64,000 bases of DNA. It comes from Nitrospirota bacterium. Lineage in GTDB: Bacteria > Nitrospirota > Thermodesulfovibrionia > Thermodesulfovibrionales > UBA9159. Made by a program: the position numbers and the translations under genes. The stretch lies in NCBI GenBank assembly GCA_021790195.1, contig JAJYIF010000003.1:78838-142837 (forward strand), read 5' to 3'. Below the pieces are notes generated by a model that was not told the origin of the DNA, did not search any database, and was given only the letters and a program-made list of their open reading frames with translations. Below are positions 7,049 through 15,583 of the stretch, in pieces; the stretch's first letter is position 1, and the number at the start of each line of letters is the position of its first letter.

Positions 7049-8371
7049 ATGCCCACCGCAAGGGAACTCGCCCTGATCGCCTTATATGAGATACTGGAAA
7101 ACGGCAAAAAACCCAAGGATGCGGTCGATGAAGTTTCAGATTCCCTCGATGACAGGGAAAGGTCTTTTCTTATGGAACTCGTTTACGGCGTCCTGAGACA
7201 CAGGGACACCCTCGATTGGTGCCTCAGGGACTTTCTGAGAAAACCCGCTAAGCTGTCTGTTGACTCGCGGAACAACCTGAGGCTTGCCTCATACCAGATC
7301 CTCTTCACGCGAGTGCCCGAATGGGCCGCTGTAAATGAGGCGGTCGAGATGGAAAAAAAGAGAAGGGGAAGACCCGGGGTGATAAATGCGGTCCTGAGAA
7401 ACCTCCTTCGCAGACCGGGGTCCGAAAGGATAAATCTCGAGACGTTGAAGAAAGGGAGCCGGGCCCTTTATATGTCCGTCCTCACCTCTCATCCCGAATG
7501 GCTTATAAAGAAATGGCTGAAGCGCTTTGGTGAGGAGGAAACGCTCCAACTGGCCGGGGCAAACAACACTATCCCGCCACTCACCGTCAGGGTGAATTCT
7601 CTCAGGTCGTCGCGGGAAGATGCACTTAGTGAACTCAGCAAACTCGGAATTCGCGGTGAGCCGACACCTGTTTCACCCGAGGGGATAAAACTCAAGGACT
7701 TTCAGCTCCTGAAAGAGCTCGCGAACCTGAGGGGCTCTCTCGTGGTTCAGGATGAGGCGGCCCAGCTGATCACCTATCTCCTGGACCCTCAGCCCGGCGA
7801 GAGGGTGCTGGATGCCTGCGCCGCACCGGGCGGAAAGACGACGCACATCGCCCAGTTGATGCAGGACAAGGGAGAGATAGTCGCCGTTGACAGCGACGAA
7901 AGAAGAATAACGAGGCTAAAGGAAAATGTTGCCGGTTTAGCCTTAAAGAGCGTAACGATTGTAGAGGCTGATGTCTACGGCATTGGGAAAGCTGGTGGAC
8001 CGGGCTTTGACAGGATACTCGTGGATGCGCCCTGCTCGGCAATAGGGGTAATCAGGAGAAACCCCGATATCAAATATAAACATACGCGCAAAGACATCCT
8101 GAGATTCAGGTCGGGGCAGATTGAGATGCTCCGTTCGGTGTCCCGGCTACTGAGGCCCGGCGGGGTTCTCGTATACTCGGTCTGCTCGACAGAGCCTGAA
8201 GAGGGAGAAGAGGTCGTAGAAAGATTCTTGAATGATTCGGGAGATTTCTATATTATAAATGCTGTTCATCCATTCCTTGGGCCTTTTATGAAGGATGGGT
8301 TTTTCAGGACCTATCCGCATATCAGCGACATGGATGGGTTCTTTGGAGCAAGGCTTTGCAGGAAGGTTTGA
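7049..8371 (+). CDS. rsmB: 16S rRNA (cytosine-967-C5)-methyltransferase
   Basis: 440-residue RsmB-type m5C methyltransferase. An N-terminal NusB-like RNA-binding domain (about 1-140, with LMELVYGVLRHRDTLD) precedes the NSUN catalytic domain. SAM site LDACAAPGGKTTHIAQLM is at about 261-278, and VDAPCSAIGVIRRNPDIK near 326-343 carries the motif IV cysteine. VYSVCSTEPEE near 378-388 carries the catalytic motif VI cysteine. It follows fmt and DUF116 closely, the common fmt-rsmB arrangement. Its 3' end overlaps the PASTA gene by 16 bp. Confidence 0.95.
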   Translation: MPTARELALIALYEILENGKKPKDAVDEVSDSLDDRERSFLMELVYGVLRHRDTLDWCLRDFLRKPAKLSVDSRNNLRLASYQILFTRVPEWAAVNEAVEMEKKRRGRPGVINAVLRNLLRRPGSERINLETLKKGSRALYMSVLTSHPEWLIKKWLKRFGEEETLQLAGANNTIPPLTVRVNSLRSSREDALSELSKLGIRGEPTPVSPEGIKLKDFQLLKELANLRGSLVVQDEAAQLITYLLDPQPGERVLDACAAPGGKTTHIAQLMQDKGEIVAVDSDERRITRLKENVAGLALKSVTIVEADVYGIGKAGGPGFDRILVDAPCSAIGVIRRNPDIKYKHTRKDILRFRSGQIEMLRSVSRLLRPGGVLVYSVCSTEPEEGEEVVERFLNDSGDFYIINAVHPFLGPFMKDGFFRTYPHISDMDGFFGARLCRKV

Positions 8372-9108
8372 AAAAAGCATTAACGGTTCCTTTATATATC
8401 CTCGGTTTCGTCCTGATGGGGCTCTTGTCCGGATACGCGGCCTTCAAGATCATGAGCTTCAGCAAGACGGTCGAGGTCCCTGACCTGAAGGGAAGGAGCG
8501 TGGTGGAGGCAAACGATCTCCTAACCAGGAAGGGCCTTTACCTGAAGGTCGAAGGCGAGGACTACGATCCCGACATCGCCCCCGGACAGGTGATGAGACA
8601 GGATGTGCCCGCAGGCAATAAGGTCAAGGAACAAAGAAGCATAAAGGTCTTTCTGAGCAGGGGTCCGAAGATCTGGTCAATTCCTGACGTCACCGGAATG
8701 AACCTCGAAGAGGCTGAGCAGGCTGTCACCGGCAGCGGGCTCAGGATCGAAAAGATCATAAAGGTCCATTCCGACGCAGTGGAAAAAGACATGGTGATTG
8801 CGCAGAGACCTAATCCGGACGAGAACCTCGGGGCCGGAGCGCCGCGCAGTCCGCAGGACCTGCTGGGACAGCGCCGGGGTCTCACTATCGTCGTGAGTTC
8901 AGGTCCCTATGATGTTATTTACAGATGTCCCGAGTTTCTGGGCAAGAGCAAGGAAGAGGCCCTTGCCCTCATCCAGAAACTCAACCTGACGGCCGACGTG
9001 AGCGGATCGGGGGACATTGTAAGATCGCAGAGGCCAAGGCCGAATTCCATAGTAAAGACCGGGGAGACAATACATCTTCAGTTAGGAGGAGAACAGACAC
9101 TGCCATGA
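8356..9108 (+). CDS. PASTA-domain membrane-anchored protein
   Basis: 250-residue protein with one N-terminal membrane helix (about 9-31, LYILGFVLMGLLSGYAAF) followed by three PASTA repeats. These begin at VEVPDLKGRSVVEA (about 38), WSIPDVTGMNLEEAEQA (about 107) and IYRCPEFLGKSKEEAL (about 185). PASTA modules bind peptidoglycan fragments in kinases and penicillin-binding proteins, but here no kinase or transpeptidase domain is attached, so the protein is a stand-alone periplasmic PASTA protein. Start: TTG 8356 with GGAG seven bases ahead, inside the end of rsmB; a second TTG at 8368 is possible. The stop overlaps the rpe ATG. The role is unknown. Confidence 0.85.
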   Translation: MQEGLKKALTVPLYILGFVLMGLLSGYAAFKIMSFSKTVEVPDLKGRSVVEANDLLTRKGLYLKVEGEDYDPDIAPGQVMRQDVPAGNKVKEQRSIKVFLSRGPKIWSIPDVTGMNLEEAEQAVTGSGLRIEKIIKVHSDAVEKDMVIAQRPNPDENLGAGAPRSPQDLLGQRRGLTIVVSSGPYDVIYRCPEFLGKSKEEALALIQKLNLTADVSGSGDIVRSQRPRPNSIVKTGETIHLQLGGEQTLP

Positions 9109-9764
9109 CAAGACTGGCGCCATCGATTCTATCCGCGGACTTTATGAGACTCGGGGACGAGATAAGGGCCGCAGAGGCAGCGGGTGTGGACATGCTCCAT
9201 ATAGACATAATGGACGGTCATTTCGTTCCCAACATAACGATAGGTCCCTTTGTCGTAGAGGCCATCAAGAAAACCACGAGGCTTCCCCTTGACGTGCATC
9301 TCATGATAGAGGAGCCCGACAGATATATCGCAGATTTCATCAAGGCGGGCGCTGATTTTCTCACTGTGCATCTGGAGGCATCGGTGCATCTGCACAGGAC
9401 TGTGCACTGGATAAAAGACAGCGGGGTCAAGGCCGGGGTCTCCCTTAACCCTGCAACGCCCGTCTGGAGTCTCGATCATATTATTCAGGATGTAGACGTT
9501 GTCCTTGTGATGTCGGTAAACCCCGGTTTCGGCGGCCAGGGCTTCATACCGCAGGTACTCTCAAAGATCAAGACCTGCAGAGAGATTATCCAGGAAAGGG
9601 GCCTGCCTGCCCTCATCGAGGTAGACGGCGGCGTCAAGTACGACAACGCCAAGACTGTGGCGGATGCCGGAGCGGACATACTCGTCATGGGGTCTGCGTT
9701 CTTCAATTCCGAGGATTACGGCTCTCTGACTTCAGGGCTGAGGAAACTATTGAATGGCGCATAA
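9105..9764 (+). CDS. rpe: Ribulose-phosphate 3-epimerase
   Basis: Interconverts ribulose-5-phosphate and xylulose-5-phosphate. The TIM-barrel motifs are complete: LAPSILSADF (about 4-13), LHIDIMDGHFVPNITIG (about 32-48, metal-binding His and Asp), LDVHLMIEEPDRYI (about 64-77), VMSVNPGFGGQGFI (about 137-150) and EVDGGVKYDNA (about 173-183). Start ATG 9105 overlaps the PASTA stop (ATGA) and gives a normal 219-residue enzyme. The open frame upstream of it is just the PASTA gene in another register. Confidence 0.98.
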   Translation: MTRLAPSILSADFMRLGDEIRAAEAAGVDMLHIDIMDGHFVPNITIGPFVVEAIKKTTRLPLDVHLMIEEPDRYIADFIKAGADFLTVHLEASVHLHRTVHWIKDSGVKAGVSLNPATPVWSLDHIIQDVDVVLVMSVNPGFGGQGFIPQVLSKIKTCREIIQERGLPALIEVDGGVKYDNAKTVADAGADILVMGSAFFNSEDYGSLTSGLRKLLNGA

Positions 9765-10875
9765 GATCTTTTCGGACGCCGAGAGACTGAGGGAGCGCTC
9801 CAGGTACGCGGAGGCGCTGTTACTATATAAAAAGGCGCTTGCGGTCTTCAGGAGAGCTTGCGACAGTGAAGGGGTTATCGACTCTCTTCTTTCCATAGGC
9901 GACACCTCCCGTATGGTAGGCGATTTCCTTCAGGCAAAAAAGGCATACGGCGAGGCAATCTCATTGAGCGCAGCCCTTCGAGACAGACTTAAGCGCGCAG
10001 ACGCCATGGTCGGCAGCGGTCTCTCTCTGAGGGCGCTGGGAGAATGGAAGAGGGCCCTTGATCTTTTCTCAAAGGCAAGAAATATTTATAAGAAGGAAAC
10101 CGACAAGTTCGGCATCGCCTTCACGCTTTGGGCCGAGGGAGGCGCCTTCAGGGTCGGCGGAGACTTGCGGAGTGCTATAAGTTCCTTCAGGAAAGCAAAG
10201 AAGATATACGAATCGTTTTTGCCGGCGAAGATAGTCTCCGGCAGCGCTTCCTGCGAGGTGAGCGACGCTCAAAGGGCAATCGGCTATTGTCTATGCGGTC
10301 TGGGCGGCGTCTCCAGGGTTTCAGGCAAGTTCGATGACTCCCTGGGATACTATGAAGAGGCGAACAGATTGTTCTCCTCGATAAGAGACGCTTTCGGGTC
10401 AGCCTATTCTCATTGCGGCATCGGCAACGCCTTGAGGATGAAGTCAGAATATACGAAGGGGATGAGGCATCTGAGAAGGGCGGAAACCATTTACAGAAGC
10501 ATAGGAGACATTGTCAGTTATTCCTATACCATTTGGAGCATGGGAATGATTTGCGCGATGACCGGGAAGTTGCGGGCCGCTGAGGACTGCTTCGAGAAAG
10601 CAGCGGGGAATTTTAGGAAGACAAGGGATGTAAGGGGACTCATCTATTGCCGGCTTGGCCTGAGCGAACTCGATATGTTGAGGGGCGATCGAGCCCGTGC
10701 GAAGAAGAGACTCGGGGCGGCCCTGAGGGGCTCGACCCAAATGCGCTTCGCCCTTGAGGGCTGTCACTCCAGGCAACTCCTGAATCACCTGGGAGACAAG
10801 GGAGCCGATGACAAATGTTACAGGGCCCTTGGATCAAGGCTGAGATTCGGCGCCTTCCCTTTCAATATCCCATAA
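9754..10875 (+). CDS. Tetratricopeptide-repeat protein
   Basis: 373-residue protein made almost wholly of TPR-like helical hairpins. Repeating blocks include RYAEALLLYKKALAVFRRACD, DFLQAKKAYGEAISLSA, EWKRALDLFSKARNIYKK, DLRSAISSFRKAKKIYE, KFDDSLGYYEEANRLF and KLRAAEDCFEKAAGNFRK, at about 40-residue spacing like MalT/LGN-type TPRs. No signal peptide is present, so it is likely a cytoplasmic scaffold. Its ATG lies 11 bp inside rpe, so it is co-translated with the metabolic operon. No partner can be named. Confidence 0.85.
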   Translation: MAHKIFSDAERLRERSRYAEALLLYKKALAVFRRACDSEGVIDSLLSIGDTSRMVGDFLQAKKAYGEAISLSAALRDRLKRADAMVGSGLSLRALGEWKRALDLFSKARNIYKKETDKFGIAFTLWAEGGAFRVGGDLRSAISSFRKAKKIYESFLPAKIVSGSASCEVSDAQRAIGYCLCGLGGVSRVSGKFDDSLGYYEEANRLFSSIRDAFGSAYSHCGIGNALRMKSEYTKGMRHLRRAETIYRSIGDIVSYSYTIWSMGMICAMTGKLRAAEDCFEKAAGNFRKTRDVRGLIYCRLGLSELDMLRGDRARAKKRLGAALRGSTQMRFALEGCHSRQLLNHLGDKGADDKCYRALGSRLRFGAFPFNIP

Positions 10876-10970
10876 GAGAATATAGAACTGCGGGGGACCA
10901 AACGTGGCAATACTGCGCTGTATAGTTCGACTTGCTCCCCGGAATCTCTGATCCGGTCTACGGTCACTGA

Positions 10971-11525
10971 ATGCATATACTGAACCTTCCAAACATACTG
11001 ACGATGATGCGGATAATCCTGATCCCCGTATTCGTCACCAGCATTGTATATATGAGATATGACTACGCCCTCGCACTCTTTGCGGTCGCCGCTCTTACGG
11101 ACCTTTTCGACGGGCTCATCGCGCGCATGAAGAGCCAGAAGACCGTTCTGGGAAGCTTCCTCGATCCCCTTGCCGACAAATTCCTGCTCATGACGTCCTT
11201 TATCCTGTTTTCAGTTTACAAGCTCGTGCCTACGTGGCTGACAATAACAATCATCAGCAGGGACGTAATAGTCATAACAGGCTGGATCATCATCTATCTC
11301 GTGACCCATTCTGCAAAGGTAGAACCAACCTTTACCGGAAAAGCGGCAATAGCCTCTCAGCTTGTTCTAATATGCTACATCCTCTTTGACGTCAACGTGC
11401 CGGGAGTGCCGTCGTACCTGCGAGGATATCTGATCTGGATCACCGCCGTATTTACAATAATCTCGGCGCTGCATTATATTTATAGGGGGCTAAAGCAAGC
11501 CAATGTACAAGAACCGCGGCGCTGA
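10971..11525 (+). CDS. pgsA: CDP-diacylglycerol--glycerol-3-phosphate 3-phosphatidyltransferase
   Basis: Integral membrane enzyme making phosphatidylglycerol phosphate. The CDP-alcohol phosphotransferase motif DG-x2-AR-x8-G-x3-D-x3-D is complete (DGLIARMKSQKTVLGSFLDP then LADK, about residues 46-69). There are about five membrane helices; N-terminal LNLPNILTMMRIILIPVF is typical of PgsA. The length of 184 residues is normal. It overlaps the next gene by 23 bp. Confidence 0.95.
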   Translation: MHILNLPNILTMMRIILIPVFVTSIVYMRYDYALALFAVAALTDLFDGLIARMKSQKTVLGSFLDPLADKFLLMTSFILFSVYKLVPTWLTITIISRDVIVITGWIIIYLVTHSAKVEPTFTGKAAIASQLVLICYILFDVNVPGVPSYLRGYLIWITAVFTIISALHYIYRGLKQANVQEPRR

Positions 11526-12810
11526 GATAGAAACTGTGCTTCCGGGCAGTCCGGCCCATGCCGCCGGCATGTCGGTGGGGGACGTTATTTCCTCGATAAA
11601 CGGCAATGCAGTGGCCGACGTGATCGATTACTTCTTCCACTGCAGCGAAGAAGAATTGAATTTCGTGGTGAGGAGAAAAGACAAGAGGTTGTCCTTCAGA
11701 CTCACTGTCACGGAAGGCGGCAAGGCCGGCATTGAAGTGAAACCCTTCAAGGTGAGGACCTGTGTCAACCGCTGCCTCTTCTGCTTCGTGTCCCAGTTGC
11801 CGAAAGGACTGAGAAAGACGCTGTACGTGAAGGACGAGGATTACAGGATGTCGTTCCTTTACGGTAATTACGTGACGCTCACGAACCTGTCGTCCCAGGA
11901 TAGAAAGAGGATCGCCCAGCAGAGACTGAGCCCCCTTTATCTCTCGGTCCATTCCACAGACACGGCGGTCCGAAATGCCATGTTGGGAAACGCTAGGGCC
12001 CAGGACATACTAAAGGAAATCACTTTCTTCAAAGAAAACAGAATAAGGATGCACTGCCAGATAGTCCTCTGTCCGGGTTTCAACGACGGCGGGCAACTCC
12101 AGAAGACTATAAGGGATCTATATCGCTTTTATCCATATGTCTCATCGATAGCTGTTGTCCCGGTGGGACTCACTGCCCACAGAAAGTCGGCGGTGAAACT
12201 TGACCGGGTGGAAAAGGAGGACGCCGTGAGGGCCATCGAGATGATAGACGCCTTCCAGCGGAGGTTTAGGAAGAAACACGGGGATTCTATAGTCTATGCG
12301 GCGGATGAGCTTTATATAACGGCCGGCGTGGACTTCAGGTCAATCAATGAATATGGCGATCTCCCCCAGGTGGAGAACGGGGTCGGCATGACGCCGCTTT
12401 TTATGCACCAGGCAAGAAGGGAGAAGATACCCCAGGTGAAGATAAACAAAAGGTTCGTTGTCTTTACCGGCGTCTCCTTCTATCCCTATCTGTCAAAGTT
12501 CATCGACAGATTCAGGAAGACCGGCATCGAAATAGAGGCCGTGCCGGTTGAAAATACCTATTTCGGCAAGAGCGTAACAGTAACCGGACTATTGACGGGA
12601 AGGGACGTCATGAAGACCCTTTCCGAGGTGGTGAAGAAAGACGACATACTGCTTGTACCGGACGTCGTTATGAGGGAGGGAGACCACGTATTCCTCGATG
12701 ATATTTCGGTCGGCGATCTTGAGGAACTGCTGGGTATCCGTGCCGTCGTCGTCAAATCTACCCCGAGGGGACTCGCAGATGCAGTCGCCGACATATCGAG
12801 AGGTCGATAG
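11503..12810 (+). CDS. DUF512 protein: PDZ domain plus radical-SAM-like iron-sulfur module
   Basis: 435-residue member of the DUF512 family (annotated in cyanobacteria as a putative Fe-S oxidoreductase). A PDZ-like domain opens it (about 1-65, with VLPGSPAHAAGMSVGDVISSINGNAV). Next comes a CX3CX2C cluster, RTCVNRCLFCFVSQLP (about residues 86-101), as in radical SAM proteins, and then the DUF512 region with LYLSVHSTDTAVRNAMLGN and GFNDGGQL. The biochemical role is not established. Translation is coupled to pgsA; aroE begins nine bases after the stop. Confidence 0.88.
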   Translation: MYKNRGAEIETVLPGSPAHAAGMSVGDVISSINGNAVADVIDYFFHCSEEELNFVVRRKDKRLSFRLTVTEGGKAGIEVKPFKVRTCVNRCLFCFVSQLPKGLRKTLYVKDEDYRMSFLYGNYVTLTNLSSQDRKRIAQQRLSPLYLSVHSTDTAVRNAMLGNARAQDILKEITFFKENRIRMHCQIVLCPGFNDGGQLQKTIRDLYRFYPYVSSIAVVPVGLTAHRKSAVKLDRVEKEDAVRAIEMIDAFQRRFRKKHGDSIVYAADELYITAGVDFRSINEYGDLPQVENGVGMTPLFMHQARREKIPQVKINKRFVVFTGVSFYPYLSKFIDRFRKTGIEIEAVPVENTYFGKSVTVTGLLTGRDVMKTLSEVVKKDDILLVPDVVMREGDHVFLDDISVGDLEELLGIRAVVVKSTPRGLADAVADISRGR

Positions 12811-12819
12811 GAGAGGATT

Positions 12820-13641
12820 ATGAGGATCACAGGCAAGACAAAAGTGGTCGCCCTGCTCGGGTTTCCGGTAGAGCACAGCCTGTCGCCGGCCATGCATAAT
12901 GCGGCCTTTGAACATCTCGGTCTCGATTACTGCTATGTCACTTTCGCTGTGGCGCCGAGATTTGTCCACGAAGCCGTAAGCGCGGTAAGGGCCCTCGACC
13001 TGCGCGGCGTCAATGTCACTGTCCCGCACAAGGAGAAGGTAATAACCTTTCTCGACGAAGTGAGTGAAGAGGCGTCCTTTATCGGCGCCGTCAACACAAT
13101 CCTGAATTCGGATGGCGTCCTCAAGGGATACAATACGGACGGCAGGGGCTTCATGGAATCCCTGTCCGAAGCGCAGATCTCCGTAGAAGGCAGGAATGTG
13201 CTCATAATTGGCGCGGGCGGCGCTTGCAGGGCCATAAGTTACTATCTCAGCCAAACGGCTTCCTCCTTACAGATATATGATATTGACAGCGGCAGGGTCG
13301 ATGCACTTGTACGTGACCTGTCAGCGATCCGCTCGAACGTAAGCCGTGCAGGATCGCTCGGCTCCCTGCGCGGCGCCGACATACTGATTAATGCCACACC
13401 GCTTGGCTTGAAAGATACGGATCCGTCGCCGGTGGACACTTCGCTTATCAGGCGCGAGATGATTGTTTGCGACCTCATCTACAAAGAGACCCGCCTTCTC
13501 AGGACCGCTTCAGACATCGGATGCAGGACCCTCAACGGTCTCGGCATGCTCCTGCATCAGGGGGTCCTCGCCTTCGAGATATGGACCGGGATCAGGCCGC
13601 CGGCGGATATAATGCGCAAGGCCATCAGCGGCACTCGATAG
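12820..13641 (+). CDS. aroE: Shikimate dehydrogenase
   Basis: NADP-dependent reduction of 3-dehydroshikimate in aromatic amino acid synthesis. 273 residues. Substrate-binding segment GFPVEHSLSPAMHNAAF is at about 14-30, NVTVPHKE near 64-71 contains the catalytic Lys, and NTDGRGFMESL near 105 contains the catalytic Asp. The nucleotide loop is IIGAGGACRAISYYL (about 128-142). Start ATG follows a GGAGAGG ribosome site. It is the last gene of the pgsA-DUF512-aroE group. A 150-base spacer leads to lptC. Confidence 0.97.
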   Translation: MRITGKTKVVALLGFPVEHSLSPAMHNAAFEHLGLDYCYVTFAVAPRFVHEAVSAVRALDLRGVNVTVPHKEKVITFLDEVSEEASFIGAVNTILNSDGVLKGYNTDGRGFMESLSEAQISVEGRNVLIIGAGGACRAISYYLSQTASSLQIYDIDSGRVDALVRDLSAIRSNVSRAGSLGSLRGADILINATPLGLKDTDPSPVDTSLIRREMIVCDLIYKETRLLRTASDIGCRTLNGLGMLLHQGVLAFEIWTGIRPPADIMRKAISGTR

Positions 13642-13780
13642 ACTGCGAAGGGACTGAATAGCGGAGACAGGTCAGATCTTTTTGGTCAGAATGGTTACGC
13701 TTCTGCGCTCTTCACACTATTTGTTTTAGTAATCGGCTGTTACATGGTACATTTTTTGCTTTACTAAGCCTTTTTTTGTG

Positions 13781-13789
13781 TGATACAAT
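13781..13789 (+). promoter_or_regulatory. Extended -10 promoter of lptC, predicted leaderless
   Basis: TGATACAAT (TGn plus TACAAT) followed by five bases and GTG 13795. It has the same geometry as the def promoter, and no ribosome site precedes the GTG. The upstream 13700-13770 region is AT-rich, with TTACTA as a weak -35 candidate. Confidence 0.55.
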
Positions 13790-13794
13790 TCAAC

Positions 13795-14343
13795 GTGAAG
13801 TCGCTCTATGAGCTTGCAGACGTCTTTTCGGTGGGCAAGACCGCAGTGTGGGTTATTATTTGTCTCCTTGTCCTTTTGATGTTTCTCGTTGTCTTCTACG
13901 GAGGTCGCGACCGCGCAAGAGATTTCTCCATCACCAGGGGAAACTCCTATATCGAGGGTCTGAGAATCGTCAATAAGAAAGACGGAGCTGATTTATGGAC
14001 GATCACTGCGCGGAGGGCCGATTTTTCTAAAGATGAAACTGTCGCGCAGTTGTCCGGCGTTACAATAGACCTGAAGAAGGAAGGGGCAGTGTTGAATGCC
14101 GACGACGGGACATACAATATGAACAGCCGCGATTTGATCCTCGAAAATAATATCACGATCCGGCAGAAGGACTCGGTGGTATCGGCGGCGAAATTGTCGT
14201 GGAATTCCGCGAACGGCATTCTTTCATCTGAAGGCAAGGTCCTGATGCAAGGGGACAAGTTTAAGATAGAGGGCGAGGGGCTTGCGGTAACGCAGAATAA
14301 CAAGGTTACAGTGACGAAAAATGTTAAGGCGACATTCTATTAA
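13795..14343 (+). CDS. lptC: LPS export protein LptC
   Basis: Bitopic inner-membrane protein passing lipopolysaccharide from LptBFG to LptA. The product has one N-terminal helix (about residues 15-35, VWVIICLLVLLMFLVVFY) and a periplasmic jellyroll typical of the LptC/YrbK family (IEGLRIVNKKDGADLWTITARRADFSKD, split at about 58-85). The start could also be GTG 13780. I prefer GTG 13795 because a TGATACAAT -10 box lies five bases before it, and 13780 would fall upstream of the transcription start. It is followed directly by lptA with overlapping reading frames. Confidence 0.88.
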   Translation: MKSLYELADVFSVGKTAVWVIICLLVLLMFLVVFYGGRDRARDFSITRGNSYIEGLRIVNKKDGADLWTITARRADFSKDETVAQLSGVTIDLKKEGAVLNADDGTYNMNSRDLILENNITIRQKDSVVSAAKLSWNSANGILSSEGKVLMQGDKFKIEGEGLAVTQNNKVTVTKNVKATFY

Positions 14344-14842
14344 AATCAGGGGCTTGCTTTTTTGCGGCCTTTTTTTCCCGGTCTTTCTGTCTCTCTGCGC
14401 GTCTTCCTACGGGGAAGAAAAGCTCTTCGAGAGCAAGGGGCCGATCACCATTACCTCGGAGAAATTGACCGCCGATAATAAGGCTCGCACCGCCCTCTTC
14501 GAAGGATCTGTAGTTGCAAAGACCGAGACGACTACCATCTATTCCGACAGTATGCTAGTTTATTACGCCGAGTCCGGAAAGGTGACTAAGATCGAAGCGA
14601 ACGGACATGTAAAGCTCGTCAAGGGCGACAGGATAATCACCTCGGACGCAGCGACTTACTATGCCGAAGATCCGGAAAGGGTCATATTCACGGGAAGTCC
14701 GAGGGCAGTGGAAGATAAGAACGTCATAACCGGCTCGAAGATGACTTACTTCATGAAAGATGACCGCTCTATCGTGGAAAATAGCAAGGTCTTCATGGAG
14801 AAGGGATCTACCGGCCGGCAGGGAGCTGCATCTCAGCACTGA
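14321..14842 (+). CDS. lptA: LPS export periplasmic protein LptA
   Basis: 173-residue OstA-type protein with a signal peptide (hydrophobic core LLFCGLFFPVFLSLCASSYG at about 12-31, cleavage near SYGEE). The mature part has beta-jellyroll repeats such as ITSEKLTADNKARTALFEGSVVA and MLVYYAESGKVTKIEANGHVKLV. LptA bridges inner and outer membranes for LPS. Its ATG lies inside the end of lptC, and its stop TGA shares a base with the lptB start, so the three are co-translated. Confidence 0.93.
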   Translation: MLRRHSIKIRGLLFCGLFFPVFLSLCASSYGEEKLFESKGPITITSEKLTADNKARTALFEGSVVAKTETTTIYSDSMLVYYAESGKVTKIEANGHVKLVKGDRIITSDAATYYAEDPERVIFTGSPRAVEDKNVITGSKMTYFMKDDRSIVENSKVFMEKGSTGRQGAASQH

Positions 14843-15582
14843 TGAATCCCCAAAAGGCGACCCATATCCTTCTGGCAAAGGGGCTTTCCAAGAGCTACAG
14901 AGGCAAAAGGGCCGTTGAAGACCTGAGTCTATATGTTACGACCGGCGAGATAGTCGGTCTCTTAGGTCCCAACGGCGCGGGGAAGACCACCACATTTTAT
15001 ATGCTCGTGGGTATGATAGGCCCGGACAAGGGCGATATCCTGCTTGATGAGGAAAACATCGGAAGGCTCCCGATGTACAAGAGGGCGCTGAAAGGCATCA
15101 GCTATCTTCCTCAGGAGCCTTCCATATTCCGGAGACTGACCGTCAGGGACAACCTCAGGGCGATCCTCGAGATCAAGGGCTATTCCAGGTCCGAGATTGA
15201 TGAGCGGGTGGAGACCCTTCTGGACGAGTTCGGACTCGCGGGTTTTGCCGAAAGACATTCTTACAAGCTATCGGGCGGCGAGCGGCGCAGGACTGAGATC
15301 GCCAGGGCGATCGCGACAAATCCGACGTTCATACTTTTCGACGAGCCGTTTGCCGGGATCGATCCCATAGCTATAATAGAATTAAAGAAGATGCTTCAGT
15401 ATCTTAAGGAAAAAGGGTTGGGTATTCTGCTCACGGACCACAATGTGAGGGAGACCCTCTCCATAACGGACAGGGCTTATATAATAAGCAACGGGGGCAT
15501 ACTGGACGAAGGGATGCCGGACAAACTCGTTGCCAACCCCAAGGTCAAGGAGACCTATCTCGGGGAGGATTTCAGGCTCTGA
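14842..15582 (+). CDS. lptB: LPS export ABC transporter ATP-binding protein LptB
   Basis: Cytoplasmic ATPase powering LPS extraction with LptFG (not in this window). It has Walker A GPNGAGKTT (about 39-47), Q-loop LPQEPSIFRRLTV, signature LSGGERRRTEIARA (about 146-159) and Walker B FILFDEPFAGIDP (about 166-178). The switch His is in LLTDHNVRETL. 246 residues, typical. rpoN begins one base after the stop. Confidence 0.98.
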   Translation: MNPQKATHILLAKGLSKSYRGKRAVEDLSLYVTTGEIVGLLGPNGAGKTTTFYMLVGMIGPDKGDILLDEENIGRLPMYKRALKGISYLPQEPSIFRRLTVRDNLRAILEIKGYSRSEIDERVETLLDEFGLAGFAERHSYKLSGGERRRTEIARAIATNPTFILFDEPFAGIDPIAIIELKKMLQYLKEKGLGILLTDHNVRETLSITDRAYIISNGGILDEGMPDKLVANPKVKETYLGEDFRL

Positions 15583-15583
15583 A